Part shown: positions 33,085 through 44,079 of the stretch, in pieces | How positions within the stretch are numbered: position 1 is the stretch's first letter | Layout: every line of letters begins with the position of its first letter | DNA from: Anodontia alba | Lineage: Eukaryota > Mollusca > Bivalvia > Lucinida > Lucinidae | Assembly (NCBI GenBank): GCA_964016985.1 | Contig: OZ024830.1 | Span: forward strand, 64,062,550 to 64,126,549 | Length of the DNA: 64,000 nt | Direction of reading: 5' to 3' | Notes under the pieces: model-generated | Seen by the model: the letters and a program-made list of their open reading frames with translations, nothing else | What the model was told of the DNA's origin: nothing | Database searches by the model: none | Position numbers and translations under genes: made by a program

Positions 33085-33989
33085 AATGGCACCGGCCGTG
33101 GGTATTCGTGACCCTCTGGGCACTTGCTCTAGTTCAAGAAGATCTACCATGACTAGGAAAAGACTGGCAAAAAGAAGAAAGTTGCTCACTCGGACTTGTC
33201 CGATGACAACTCTGTAAGAGATGGGATCACCACCCCACATGGCAGTACTTCCCGGGGTAGGCCCCATATTGGTAGCATCTTCTGGGCACCAATCGCCAGG
33301 CACTGGTCAGTGAGTGTTGATTACCAGGCACCGGTCTACCAGGCACAGGGTACCAGGTACTGGTCATCAGGCAGCAAACGTTAGGCTCTGAACAAAGGGT
33401 GACCAGTTATAGACAACATTTGAGTTCGGAGCAATCAATGACAAATGAGCCTCCAAACTCAAGAAATTAATAAAGAGTGCCACTACCACTAAAACCAGAT
33501 TTCAGTACTATGTCAGATCCCAGTATTGTGATAGATCCACCAACAAATACTTGTGAATCTAATAGGCCTGCATCTCTAAACAGACCGAGCAGAAGAGATC
33601 AACCTAAATCAAGACATAAGAAGTGAAGATACAGTTGGTCTTCATCATCATCTTCATCATCATCTTCTTTGTCTTCTCATAGAAGAAGCAAGAAGTCAAA
33701 GAAGTCTAGACATTCACATAAGAAACGAAGGCGTTCTTTGTCTTCTTCTTAATCTACATGTATGAAAGACTGTGGTATATACCAAAGACAAAGACATCCC
33801 TCTCCTCAGGTTGTCAATGTTCAGACAACACAACAACCTGTTAGGATTATAAAGGAAACACCAAATGTACATTCCGATAATGTGGTGCAACAATTTAAAA
33901 GGACTCGGGTACGGAATCCGAACAAGAAACCAAGACCTTTGACAAGGCCATTAATGAAGTCTTCAGGTTATTACCAGAGCCAGAGGTGA
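33085..33989 (+). pseudogene. Degenerate SR-rich ORF, perhaps a retroelement gag
   Basis: The last ~500 bp form one frame with only two stops. It contains a run of ten Ser codons (33631-33670) followed by SHRRSKKSKKSRHSHKKRRR, then a Pro/Gln-rich segment with VRNPNKKPRPLTRPL. Upstream frames carry a repeated YQAP/TRYW motif and HSDLSDDNS, joined by frameshifts. The Ser-run plus Arg/Lys block resembles gag-like ORFs of DIRS-type elements, but no recombinase or RT of that kind is near. I do not assign a family. Confidence 0.35.
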
Positions 33990-34122
33990 TGTGTCCGAAA
34001 CCTTTGGAAGATCATACTCATGCTTACAACTCTTGTTAGACCAAAACCAAAGTATTCCTCATGTGTCTGAGACCCCCCCCCCCCCCACCCCCAATGGCAA
34101 ACCAAACAAACAAAATTGAAAA

Positions 34123-34690
34123 ATGTACAGCTCCATGCCACAGGTCTCTGTGCTTGGACCAATATTCTTTCTGATCATAAATGACCTTCCAGATCAGATT
34201 AGATCAAAGGTAAGTGTATTTGCTGATAACACTGCAGTCTATTTAGCTGTATCCAGTCTTGAAGATACTACAATAGTTTCAGAAGATCTGGACAGGCTAG
34301 GTAAATGGTCATTTGACTTGGACATAGAGTTTAATCCAAGCAAGTGTACCGTTATCCATGTGACTCGATCCAAGATTGCATGCAGTCTCCTCCGATAACA
34401 CACTTAATGGTCAAGACTGCAATCAGTAAGTAGTTCTTAGTATTTTGGAGTAGTGTTAAATGATCAGCTTACCTGGTAATGACCACAGACGAAAAATGGT
34501 AGCTTCTGCCAATAAAACTTTATCATACGTATAAAGAACCCAGAAATTCGAGTAATTGCCCCTTTCATCCCCTGTCCGGAGCCCTCATACCAAGACATCA
34601 ACAAAATAGAAATGTTTCAGTGTTCAGTGCACCAACATGTATCAACACGACACTCAAGTACACAATCTCTAGCTTTTAGACAAATCCATA
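34123..34690 (+). pseudogene. LINE-W: 3' part of a non-LTR RT
   Basis: RT palm and C-terminal pieces: SVLGPIFFLIINDLPDQIRS, VFADNTAVYLAVSSLEDT (the catalytic FADD has become FADN), FNPSKCTVIHVTRSK, then YFGVVLNDQLTW after a shift and a decayed DINKIEM stretch. CR1/Jockey-group type. The 5' side is lost; the opposite-strand LINE-Z begins about 34.7 kb. Confidence 0.8.
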
Positions 34691-34699
34691 CAGGGAAAT

Positions 34700-35695
34700 G
34701 ATAAGCATTGCCTCTCCTTGGGGTACCAGTTGTCTATCACCCTGTTATATTGCAGAAAACAACATTCATTTGAAAATGACATATCTAGTATTTTACAGAT
34801 GTTTCTCCATATTGCCAAAGCAGGTTGTATTAGTTTCCACGTACATTCAAGGAAATATTCTTGTCAACTGGGGACGACCCATATGATAGAAATCACCTAT
34901 AAAATCTGCTGCTCGATTACACTGAAGTACGTTTGTACCCATCACAAGTTTCAGCTTCATAGTTATACGCTGTATCTTGCGAGCATTGTCAGTTATGTGT
35001 AACACAGGATCTCGCCGCTCATACTGGTAATCTTCTGTAGGAAGATGTTTTAGACTGGTATAGCGGGAGGCATTTCACTTTAACCTATCGCCACAGTAGA
35101 TGTTAACTGTTTGTTGACCATTCGTCTCCATGCGTCTTTGCTAGGAGGGTCTTCCAGTATTTCAAGTTGGTCAGAAAGTCCGTAATTAACACAGCTCCTT
35201 CACTGCAGCAAAGCAGCAAATGCTTCTATATCCCTTGATATGAAGTAGTCTGTATTCAATCAGTTTTTCAACCGACGCTGCTGAAAGCCAACATATATTA
35301 CCGAACAGTGTTAGATCTCGCTTGTGTATGGTTGATTTTACTGGGGGAGCCCCGGATATGATGTACACTGCCGAGTCTGCAGTAGTAACTGGTATGGACA
35401 GTAGTAGCTTCAGGTACTTTTTGTAAAACTTCTCAAGAGTCTAAGTGTTTTCTCTTCTGAGTACGACATCCATTCCATAGACAATTACAGGAAGGACATA
35501 TGTCTGGAGAAGATGTATGGATGTCTCTGGGCCAACTCCATTATGACCGTGACAATCCGATGGCATCAAACTACAGAGGGTTCTTCTAGCCTTTTTGATG
35601 TTCTCTGTCACAGCTGTCGATTCGGTTGATGCAGACCACAAGACTCCCATGTGCATACTTTCAGTTACAACACGCACTGACACCCCATTTAAGGT
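34700..35695 (-). pseudogene. LINE-Z: C-terminal region
   Basis: Minus-strand pieces: STESTAVTENIKKARRTLCS, HNGVGPETSIHLLQTYVLPV, PPVKSTIHKRDLTLFGNIC, VEKLIEYRLLHIKGYRS, then NARKIQRITMKLKLVMGT. This is the post-RT region of a LINE that reads continuously with the segments at 35.8-39.0 kb. Stops and shifts throughout. Confidence 0.75.
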
Positions 35696-35831
35696 CTAGA
35701 CATGATCCTTATTTTCAGTAGTTGGATCAGCCTCTAAGATGAAACTTTTGACCAGTTGAAACTCGTATCTCTCCATTGAGCAGATGTATGCACAAGTGAT
35801 TGGAGTGGGTCGGGTTTGGAACTGGCGACTG

Positions 35832-36305
35832 TCACATTGTCTGCACAAGCTGGTGTTCTCGAATCTTTGCACCTTGGTAGATACCATCCAGCCTGTCCAG
35901 TAGTTGGTTTTCATATACCTTACAAAGGTCAGTGCTTAAGATACCTACTCTTACCACCTGCTTTATATCAAACTCCAGTGAAAACCTGCCATCCTTCTTA
36001 ATCACTGACCGAGCATCAGTATGGGGACTATTGATCAAGTTCCAGACGGCACCCATGATTCCTTTATGGTATGCATTTCGCATCAGGCTGGGATGGTTAA
36101 CCACATTGAACACCGATTTATCATCGAGGAAGGCTGTGTAGGTAGGCAATCTGGAATCATTATTGTTGATGTTCTCTTCAACAATGATTGAGTCTCTCAT
36201 TAGTGATGAACCTTTTGTGAAACTTCGATGTAAGCCATTCTTATTTTCAATGGCGGCAGGTTTTATCCTGTCTCTTAGGACAGCCTCAAGAATCTTTGTA
36301 GGAGT
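35832..36305 (-). pseudogene. LINE-Z: reverse transcriptase core
   Basis: KILEAVLRDRIKP, LHRSFTKGSSLMRDS, YTAFLDDKSVFNVVNHPSLM (motif A with altered KAFD), IKQVVRVGILSTDLCKVYEN (motif B-like) and LLDRLDGIYQGAKI. The FADD motif has decayed. Confidence 0.8.
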
Positions 36306-36529
36306 TATTCTTTAATATAACAATAATATAAGTTTAAGATATATTCAGTTAAGATTGGATAACAGTTGCCACCTTCTTGGGAAGGAGTTGCCAACTGTGC
36401 TTGCCATCTGTTCAAGTGGCTGCTTGGTTGTATTTGTCTGTCTTTCCCTTTGGTGTTGGGGCCTTGTTGTGGATCTGGCTGTATCAGTCCTGAGTTCAAT
36501 TTTTTATTATGGCGTGATCGTTATTCCCC

Positions 36530-36571
<42 letters not shown>

Positions 36572-36572
36572 A
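36306..36572. repeat. Insertion in LINE-Z with poly-T
   Basis: Sits between the GVLTPVFKRKTQ coding stretch (minus strand, ~36570-36620) and the RT start. Contains a ~39-bp poly-T run (36531-36569) and no ORF of note. On the minus strand it therefore starts with poly-A. Confidence 0.5.
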
Positions 36573-37209
36573 TTCAAACCTGAGTTTTTCTTTTAAATAC
36601 CGGTGTTAACACCCCAAGCTGCATTCAATCTGGGATTCAACCTATCTTGAACATGAAATTAAAGAGATTTTTAAAATGTGTGTTATAGTATCAAGACAAT
36701 GCCGAAATCCACAGCTGTTATATTATAAATGTCTCTGAATTTGTCTTTATCAGGGACTTGATTGCTCTGATCACTTCTTCATTTGCTAAAGGTATAACTT
36801 CATCATTCATTTGGCATATATCCACGATTTCGTTGAAGTATAGCTCAATCAGTTTCTGATTTCAAAAGTAGGGCTATCACGTGGGGTTGCAAGCTCTAAG
36901 TCTGCTTGCTTAGAGTTTAATCCAATCAGAGTTGACCGCTTAACTTACCTCCTTAATTGCACGCTGATTTGTCGGGGTTCAGACTATAATGGCCCCGGCA
37001 TAAAAACTATTCATTAGATAGTCTGGGCCGGAACTTTCTGTCTGTTTGTTGGCTTACCGGGGTTCAACTTGTGGTTTTCATTTGCTCCAGTATTCCAGTG
37101 GTGTTATTCGACAACCCAGGAATCTCCAAGTGTCTGAACAGGTTGTTTCTGTTGAGTCCTTATTTTTGCTTCATTATAGGCTTTATCTATGATTAATTTG
37201 TAATAATTC
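36573..37209 (-). pseudogene. LINE-Z: pre-RT region, badly decayed
   Basis: Minus-strand words such as NFMFKIG, IPD and QLGVLTPVFK near 36570-36690 are typical of the segment before the LINE RT. The rest is unreadable. Confidence 0.5.
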
Positions 37210-37229
37210 ATGGATGAGTTAGAAAACCT

Positions 37230-37569
37230 TCACATGGACCAAACAAATCCGGTACCTAGATTTACCAAAATGAAACCGAAATACTTGTTCATTATTGCTT
37301 GGATAGTTGGGTCATTGGCTCTTCCAGCCTCCTTCAATGTATGGAATGAAACTTTCTTGGCTTCAACCGTCTCCTCCTTTATCTCTGGAGTCCAACCATC
37401 AGCTACGTTTCTTAGTTTCTTATCCTTAGGTGCTGCTATTTTTTCTGCTTCTTCAAGGATAACATATACTTGTCTTATTGTTCTGTCCAGAGCACACAAA
37501 TTCTCAGGATCAGTATCGACGCCACCCAAAGAACTTTTTACAAGTTTAGGTGTATTTGGCTTTATCAAA
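37230..37569 (-). pseudogene. LINE-Z: linker after endonuclease
   Basis: ALDRTIRQVYVILEEAEK, VADGWTPEIKEETVEAKKVS and HTLKEAGRANDPT: the W.PE....K..F...K.AGR segment between endonuclease and RT. It is open for ~110 codons on the minus strand before running into the AC-rich repeat. Confidence 0.7.
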
Positions 37570-38285
37570 GAAGGTAAAAGAAAAGACCAGGGAGTGCCAC
37601 AATCACAAGATGCAGCCCTTCCCAAACACCAAGAGGAAGAGGAAACAGACAAAACAAGCGTAAATCGAACAAACGTACTAAAAGCATAAATATTAGCTCT
37701 CTCTCTCCCTCAAGCGAGGTAATCGCAATGCTAACAGAAAAAAAAAACAAGGCAAGAAAAACAACAAAAACAAACAAATCGCCTCGTAGAATAAACCACA
37801 AAGCAATAAAGAGTAAGACTAAAACCGGGACCACCACCTTAGAACGACCAGTAGAATAAACTACGGGGGTGGGTGTGGGTGGAGTGGTGGGGGTTTAAGT
37901 ACTTTTACAGCCGGCCAACTTCACCCTGGGTCCCGATGCTACTCTTAATAGAGAAATACATAAAAAAAATCGGTTTGCATAAAGGCTCCTAACTCAGTTA
38001 ATGCATCAAAGCGAAAATATAAAAATCAAATTAATCACTATGATAAACAAAGACGAGTACTCATGGCTAGTTCTACTGTGTGCCAGAGTAAATAAAAAAC
38101 AATAGTTGAACCACGGCCGGCCAAGCCAAAGACATCGTCAAGCCCCAACCCACTGGTTAAAGTTCTAAGAAGAGGCCGTCATTGAGTCTGAGGCCCGAAC
38201 CGCCGTCGTGCAATTAAAGAGTGAAGCACAGCCATCAACAATGATAGGGTTGACAACTAGGCATGCAGTCTGCAGTTTAGCCCAT
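37570..38285 (+). repeat. AC-rich repeat R, copy 1
   Basis: Matches 57012-57814 along its length (landmarks CCAGGGAGTGCCACAATCAC, CACCAAGAGGAAGAGG, AAATCGAACAAACG, CCCGAACCGC(C/T)GTCGTGCAA). It splits LINE-Z between endonuclease and linker. On + it is strongly A/C-rich. No terminal inverted repeats or target duplication recognised. Confidence 0.75.
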
Positions 38286-39000
38286 TTCACTGAGATATTT
38301 CTCTATTTGAAGACTTTTGTTTTAAATGTTTTGTCAACTTTACATTTGATGTGACAGACAACTGGCAGATGATCGAACAAATTCAGATTCTCCATAGCCC
38401 GAATTTCACATACATTTTCTGCTAAAGTTTTTACAAATACAAATACATTTGTATAGCGCAAAAATCTGTAACGAAATAATCTGTTGGGCTTCACACAGTT
38501 CGGTGAATTACATAGTCACTGAAAAAAAAAAAACAACTTTGCAAACAAATGTGTTTTATACCCCGCCACACGATAGTAGTCGGGTATTATGGTTTACAGA
38601 TACTAACTATAACGGCATATGTCCTTTTAGTTCAGTACACTCTATCCTATTACTTCCATCTTTGCAGGACTTGATCAAGTGATATGCGTATCTCTTTTTT
38701 TTTCGAAGAACCCTGTCCCTCCATATCCTCGTGACGTTTGGACAGGTTATGATGGATCACCTGTGTCTACGGTTTTGCCTACTCCATAAAATTCATCATT
38801 CAACTCGTTCAATTTATGCAGCTTACAATACAAAAAGCCAGTGTTCCTTTATGAAAATTATATCTGCCAATTTTGATAATTCTTCTATTGCCAAATCTGA
38901 CATTTTTACATTTTTACAGTTAAATGTCACAATTTTCAATTTATCGCTATCCGCTAACATAATCTTGCCGAAGGAATTTGGTACAAAAGGTGGTTTATTC
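38286..39000 (-). pseudogene. LINE-Z: APE-type endonuclease
   Basis: N-terminal part DKLKIVTFNCKNVKMSD and ADIIFIKEHWLF (the catalytic Glu in the QEHWL-type motif, here KEHWLF), middle LHKLNELNDEFYGVGKTV with GYGGTGFF, and C-terminal AMENLNLFDHLPVVCHI (the SDH motif, Ser changed to Phe). Several stops. Confidence 0.8.
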
Positions 39001-39002
39001 TA

Positions 39003-39318
39003 CTGACCGTTCTAAGGCGGTGGTCCCGGTGTTAGTCTTACTCTTTGTTGCTTTGTGGTTTATTCTCCGAAGCGATTTTTAAGTCTTGCATTGTGTTATT
39101 TTGTTCTTGTGTTTTTCAGTCCCTTTAGCATTGCGGTTACCTGGCTTGGGGAAGAGAGAGAGCTAATCTTAGTGCTTTTCGTAGTTTGTTCGATTTATGC
39201 TTGTTTGGTTTTGTCTGTTTCCTCTTCCTCTTGGTGTCTGGGAAGGGCTGCGGTTTGTGATTGTGGCACTCCCTGGACTTTTCTCTTACCCTTTTCACAT
39301 GTACTGTTTCCAGTATTA
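39003..39318 (-). repeat. AC-rich repeat R, copy 2 (first ~310 bp, inverted)
   Basis: Reverse complement of the left part of copy 1, ending TGGCACTCCCTGGACTTTTC. With copy 1 it flanks the LINE-Z endonuclease as an inverted pair. Confidence 0.75.
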
Positions 39319-40249
39319 AGTGCCCCTTGTGAGCTGTTAAATATTGGTTGTTCTTGAACATATGATGGGGTCATTCCTTGGACCAAATCACTTCGACCAT
39401 TGGACTTTGGACTGGTCCAAGTGATTATCAGTTGGACCAAATGGGGTGTATTCCTTGGACAAATTCCAGTTGGACCAAGTCATAAATATCTGTTGGACCA
39501 TATTAAACCATGTTTTTACAACTAAAGTAATACGAGGGTTGTTCAAATTCGTAGACTGCCTCTGGTATTTCCATATAAAAAACCTCACGTAAATGAAAGT
39601 TATATGGTTCGATTGCATGGGTATTCCGCAGCATAATAATAAAATTCGAAGTAAATAATTTGACAGCAGTAAGTTAAACAGACATTCTGGTAACCCTAGT
39701 AACGCTCTGTCGGCGCAGTCGACGTTTTCACAAGCAAACTTCATAAAAACTCGTATATATTTTATTACTATTGCACAGGCACGCGAAAACATTATACGAC
39801 GTTACGTCAATGTCATGTGAAATTTTGACGTCATTTGGACGTCACGTTCCGTGGAAAACAACATATTCGCAAGTGCAGCATCCTTAGAAATGGCGACAAA
39901 CCTGTCACTGTTACGAAAGCTAGAAACAAGAGCAGTCATTAAATTTTGTAAAGATCTGGGTAAAACACCAACAGATACCTACAAGATGCTACAGAAGAGC
40001 CGTGGAGAGAAATGTGTCAGTCGCGCTCTTGTGTTCAAATGGCACAAGCGCTTTTTTGAAGGACGAGAGAGCCTACAGGACGATTCCAGACCAGGCCGAA
40101 AGTCAATCGTCGACGCTGCGCAGCTGACGTCAGTTAAGGAGGCGCTGGACGCTGATCGCCGTATCACTGTTCGGGAGTTGTCGGAGTTAGCAGAGGCGAG
40201 TGTTGGTACAATGTACAACATACTTAAAAAGATTTTGAAGATGAGGAAG

Positions 40250-40507
40250 GTAAAACTGATTACTGAGTATAAATTTAGTGAATTTAAAATACCAAATTGA
40301 CAGAAATTTTATTTGATAAATGCCGTGTTCATAACACTTATATGGATAATTTAAGAAGAATTTTGTTAAACCCGTTGTTCAATATTAATATTATTTAGAA
40401 AATGAAAACTGCAAAGATCTTATTATTTTAGCCGTCAAGTATCATTTCATGTTAGAGACACTTCCTGATTGAGGGATCGGTTAAGTGTATCGATCCATAT
40501 ACTTCAG
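40250..40507 (+). other. Mariner intron 1 (258 bp, phase 0)
   Basis: AAG|GTAAAA donor and ACTTCAG|GT acceptor. AT-rich with stops in all frames, unlike the exons. Removing it joins KMRK to VHARWVPR, a normal mariner junction. Confidence 0.8.
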
Positions 40508-40843
40508 GTCCATGCTCGGTGGGTACCACGACTTTTGTCAGATACCGAGAAGGAGAGGCGAGTCAGGGAGTCCCAGTTATTTCTTCAGCGATACCGCCGT
40601 CAAGGGGATGCCTTCCTCGACAACATTATCACGACAGACGAGACATGGTTATATCTACATAATCCAGAAACAAAGTCCTAATCCGCTGTTTGGAGAAGGT
40701 CAGTTTCCCTCCACCGGAAAAAAGCGCGTGTCTCTAAATCAGCGGGAAAGCAGATGTACATAATGTTCTGCGACAGGAGAGGGATGATACTGTGCCTTGC
40801 TGTGCCTACAAAATGTACCGTCAATGCTGACTATTATTAAAAG

Positions 40844-41113
40844 GTATTCTTGTTGAGTCGAAATTATTTTATTGATACTGACTTCAAAACAAATGATTAA
40901 TTTGTGTAATGATTTCGCACACACACACACGGTTTTGTCAAATTTTTCCTCAGGAGCAAATTCTTTCCTTTTAAAGTAGACCCCTTTTTCCGCGGGACAG
41001 AGTTTATAGATAAGCAAACAGGAAGTCCCGAAAATTGTCTCCCTTCAAAAAAAGGCAGAGAAATCTACCAGATGTATCCATTCCCCTTAAGCATCATTTT
41101 GTTTCGTTGATAG
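40844..41113 (+). other. Mariner intron 2 (270 bp, phase 0)
   Basis: AAG|GTATTC donor, TTGATAG|GT acceptor. Its removal joins the NADYY region to VLRRDL, as expected for mariners. It has a short (AC)n run and, near 41018-41082, ~65 bp similar to the left arm of the repeat at 21555. Confidence 0.8.
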
Positions 41114-41937
41114 GTGCTACGCCGTGACCTTGTTCACGCCCTAAGGAAGAGGAGACCAGGCATCCCCATAGACAGCTTCAAACTACACCAGGATAACGCC
41201 CCTACCCACACTGCAGGATCGACTCAGTTGGAAATTAGACTTCTTGGATTCCAGGTTATCAGTCACCCCCCGTATTCGCCTGACTTGGCCCCATTCGACT
41301 TTGCCATTTTCTCGGCTATCAAGTTACAGTTGAAAGGACGAAGGTTCGAAAATCCGAAGAAGCTGCAGGCGGCGACAAATGCTGTAATCAAACATTATAA
41401 ACCAGCTTGGTATGACAATATCTTTCAGCAGTGGGTTTATCGACATCGCCGATGTATAGAGTGTCGCGGATGCTATTTTGAGAAGCAGTGAGGAACACAA
41501 GCGACCTGGGAGTGAACGACATGCTCCATGACGTCGTTGACGTCGGCAAATAGCGTCCTACCGTGCGCCGATGGAGGTTTAGTGGTGTAGAATACGATGC
41601 CGTCAAAACCAAACGGATCAATATATTTGCATAAAAATTCGTTATTAGATGCAGAAAGAGTTGCTGTTTACGGTCATGTAGTTTCCATACTGATATCATG
41701 TCACACATTAAAGATATCAGCACAGTCTACGAATTTTTCTAACAGCCCTCGTAGGTATCTATGTAAATTGTATTCATTTTATTTATTTGTTTTTTTTTTT
41801 TATTTTATTTTCTTTTTTTCTTTTGATAAAACAATTTTAATTGAGATAATTTGGTATTTTCAAAAGCATTATTTTTATATTTTTGTGAAGGCTAATATTT
41901 TCACACTATAATCAACTTGTTTTGACAATTAAATGTT

Positions 41938-42200
41938 TTAAGGCTTAGTACACTGTATAAAATTTTCAGCAGATAACATTTTTAAGTTTTTTTTTTTTTT
42001 TTTTTTTTTTCATTTTTCCCTGAAAATAGGTTTTGGCATTTCATACAAATTGTCTCCCTCCACAGGATTTGACATTCCGTGCAAGTTGTCTTCAGTGGAG
42101 ACAATTTGCATGAAATGTCAAAACCTGTTTTATGGGAAAAATAAGAAAAAATGTCATCAATTCGTCATCTGCTGAATTAGCCCAGAGAGTAGTTAAGGTT
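41938..42200. mobile_element. F2-type hairpin in unit 1
   Basis: TTTTAAGGCTTAGTACACTG at the left, ATTAGCCCAGAGAGTAGTTAAGG at the right, centre TTTGACATTCCGTGCAAG and AATTTGCATGAAATGTCAAA. Part of the tandem unit, so multiplied with it. Confidence 0.7.
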
Positions 42201-42370
42201 CAATTGGACCCCGAATCTTTTTATAGTATCATTAATTTTTTTTACATAATTTGGATGTATATAAATGGCTTGGATTTACCATTTCATTTGGAAGCTTATT
42301 CTCACATTTTATTTTAACTTACTTTTTAAAAATGCATTTTGCAGTAACTTGAGTTAAAGGAACTTAATGC

Positions 42371-42530
42371 CCTGTATTCCTTGGATCAAATCACTTGGAC
42401 CTTGGACTGCAGGTCCAAGTGATTATCAGTTGGACCAAATGGGGTGTATTACTTGGACCAATTCCATTTGAACCAGTTCATATATACCTGTTGGACCATA
42501 TTAAACCACATTTTTACAACTAAATAATAT
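42371..42530 (+). repeat. GGACC-word tract, unit 2
   Basis: Eight or more GGACC/GGTCC words in both orientations within 160 bp (TTGGATCAAATCACTTGGAC, CAGGTCCAAGTGATTATCAG, TTGGACCAAATGGGGTG). Parts could fold on themselves. Confidence 0.8.
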
Positions 42531-42679
42531 GTAGCTACGTAAATTGTATTCATTTTTCTTTTATTTTTTTTTTATTTTACCCTTGATATAACAATTTTAA
42601 ATGAGATAACTTTGTATTTTAGAAAGAATTATTATATTTTGTGAAGCCTAATATTTTCACACTACAATCAACTTGTTTT

Positions 42680-42920
42680 GACAATTAAATGTACTCTGTA
42701 TAAAATTTTCAGCAGATGACATTTTGAATAATTCTTCTTATTTTCCCTGAAAACTGGTTTCGGCATTTCATACAAATTGTCTCCACAGGATTTGAAATTC
42801 CATGCCACTTGTCTTCAATGGAGACAATTTGCATGAAATGTCAAACCTGTTTATGGGAAAAAAATAAGAAATATGTCATCAATTTGTCATTTGCTGAATT
42901 AGCCCAGAGAATGGTTAAGG
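42680..42920. mobile_element. F2-type hairpin in unit 2
   Basis: Second tandem-unit copy of the hairpin, with TTCGGCATTTCATACAAATT and TTTGCATGAAATGTCAAACC. Confidence 0.7.
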
Positions 42921-43434
42921 TTAAATTGGACCCCGACTCAGACACAGTATTAAGTTTACATTACTTTGTTGGACTTTCAATAACAATTGCCTTTACAAAA
43001 ATATTTTAATAGTGGTATTTTTTTTTACATAATTTTAGATGTATATAAATGACTTGAATTTACCATTTCAGTTGGTAGGCTATTCTCACTTATTTTGCTT
43101 TAAACCCCTGTTAAAAATGCATTTTGCAGTGACTTGAGTTAAAGCCCTGTATTCCTTGGACCAAATCACCGAAGTGAATATCATTTAGACCAAATAAGGT
43201 GTATTCCTTAGATCAGGTCATAAATATCTGTTAAATATTAAACTACAATTTTACAACTACCTACATAAATTGTATTTATTTTATTTTATTTTAATTTGTT
43301 TTTATTATTATTTTTTTTTACTTTTGCTTAAACAATTTAAATTGAGATAAATTTGTATTTTCAAAGGAATTATTTTATTTTGTGAAGCCTTAAATATTTT
43401 TACACTACAATCAACTTGTTTTTGACATTTAAAT

Positions 43435-43690
43435 GTTTTAAGGCTTAGTACATGACTGTATAAAATTTTCAGCAGATGACATTTTGAAGTATTTTATTTT
43501 ATTATTTTACCCTGGAAACAGGTTTCGGCATTTAATACAAATTGTATCCCTTCACAAGATTTGACGTTCCATGCAAATTATCTTCACTGGAGACCATTTG
43601 TTTGAAATGTCAAAACCTGTTTTATGGGAAAGAATAAGAAAAATGTCATCAATTTGTCATCTGCTGAATTAGCCCAGAGAGTGGTAGGGG
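43435..43690. mobile_element. F2-type hairpin in unit 3
   Basis: Third tandem-unit copy (GCTTAGTACATGACTG at the left, TTAGCCCAGAGAGTGGTAGG at the right). Confidence 0.7.
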
Positions 43691-43760
43691 TTCAGTTGGA
43701 CCAAGTATTAAGGACACATTTCATTTTTTTCCTTCTTTGGCTAGACCCCCCTCTCATGAT

Positions 43761-44079
43761 CAGCCCCAGTATACAGTCCTGATAATAGAGCGCACATCAA
43801 AGACTTATCTTATCAAAGTGATTATGAAGTGGGGTCCTATAGGGGGTAATTCATATAATTGAGACACATTCTATATGTTACTTTAGAACCAAATAAATTA
43901 ATTTGCACATTTTGCATTTAATTTGTTGATTTGTGTTGTATCACTTTATTTTTTTATTCATTTTTTGATAGTTGTTTTCCCAAACTACAAAGGTGTCGTT
44001 CTTTTTTTGCACTGTGAAAAAACAAACAAAAAAACTACAAATAAACTGAAATAGAAATATAAAATTGAAAGTTTTTATT
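43761..44079. other. Unassigned, AT-rich
   Basis: Centre of the foldback; no feature recognised. Confidence 0.5.

Larger units (their letters stand above)
39851..41491 (+). pseudogene. Mariner transposase, three exons, two nonsense codons
   Basis: Exon 1 39851-40249 (133 codons): Mos1-type HTH pair with IKFCKDLGKTPTDTYKML and VFKWHKRFFEGRESLQDD..RPGR. Exon 2 40508-40843: HARWVPRLL, first catalytic Asp in ITTDETWLY, and MFCDRRGMIL. Exon 3 41114-41491: second Asp in LHQDNAPTHT and third Asp in HPPYSPDLAPFD, 34 residues apart (DD34D). Exons are 399, 336 and 378 bp, all multiples of three, so joining them keeps one frame of 370 codons. The only breaks are TAA at 40679-40681 and 40838-40840. A later in-frame start (39890) is also possible. 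Catalytic residues are intact, but as written the gene gives no full-length protein. Confidence 0.9.
39533..41751 (+). mobile_element. Mariner (DD34D) with two introns
   Basis: Inverted ends CGAGGG(T/C)TGTT followed by TTCGTAGACTG, with TA at 39531-39532 and 41752-41753. The uninterrupted target is visible in the next tandem unit (near 42510-42550). At 2219 bp it is ~0.9 kb longer than a usual mariner; 528 bp of the excess is two introns, the rest non-coding flanks. Confidence 0.93.
39366..43760 (+). repeat. Left arm: three ~0.78-kb tandem units with GGACC-word tracts
   Basis: Units start near 39373, 42376 and 43150; after subtracting the mariner the spacing is ~782 and ~774 bp. Each unit has ~160 bp of scrambled TTGGACCAA/GTCCAAG words, then TTTTTACAACTAAATAATATG, a poly-T-rich stretch, an F2-type hairpin and a TGCATTTTGCAGTGACTTGA segment. 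Confidence 0.8.

Noticed and set aside
37210..37689. 159-codon ORF on the plus strand
   Set aside because: Shadow of the minus-strand LINE-Z linker, running on into repeat R.
38556..38610. ACCCCGCCACACG..GTCGGGTATTATGG looked like the 5' hairpin of another pearl-like element
   Set aside because: The minus strand reads through it as part of the LINE-Z endonuclease, and no tandem array follows.
39366..39530. GGACC tract considered as an LTR
   Set aside because: No TG..CA ends, no primer-binding site or polypurine tract, and copies are in inverted as well as direct orientation.
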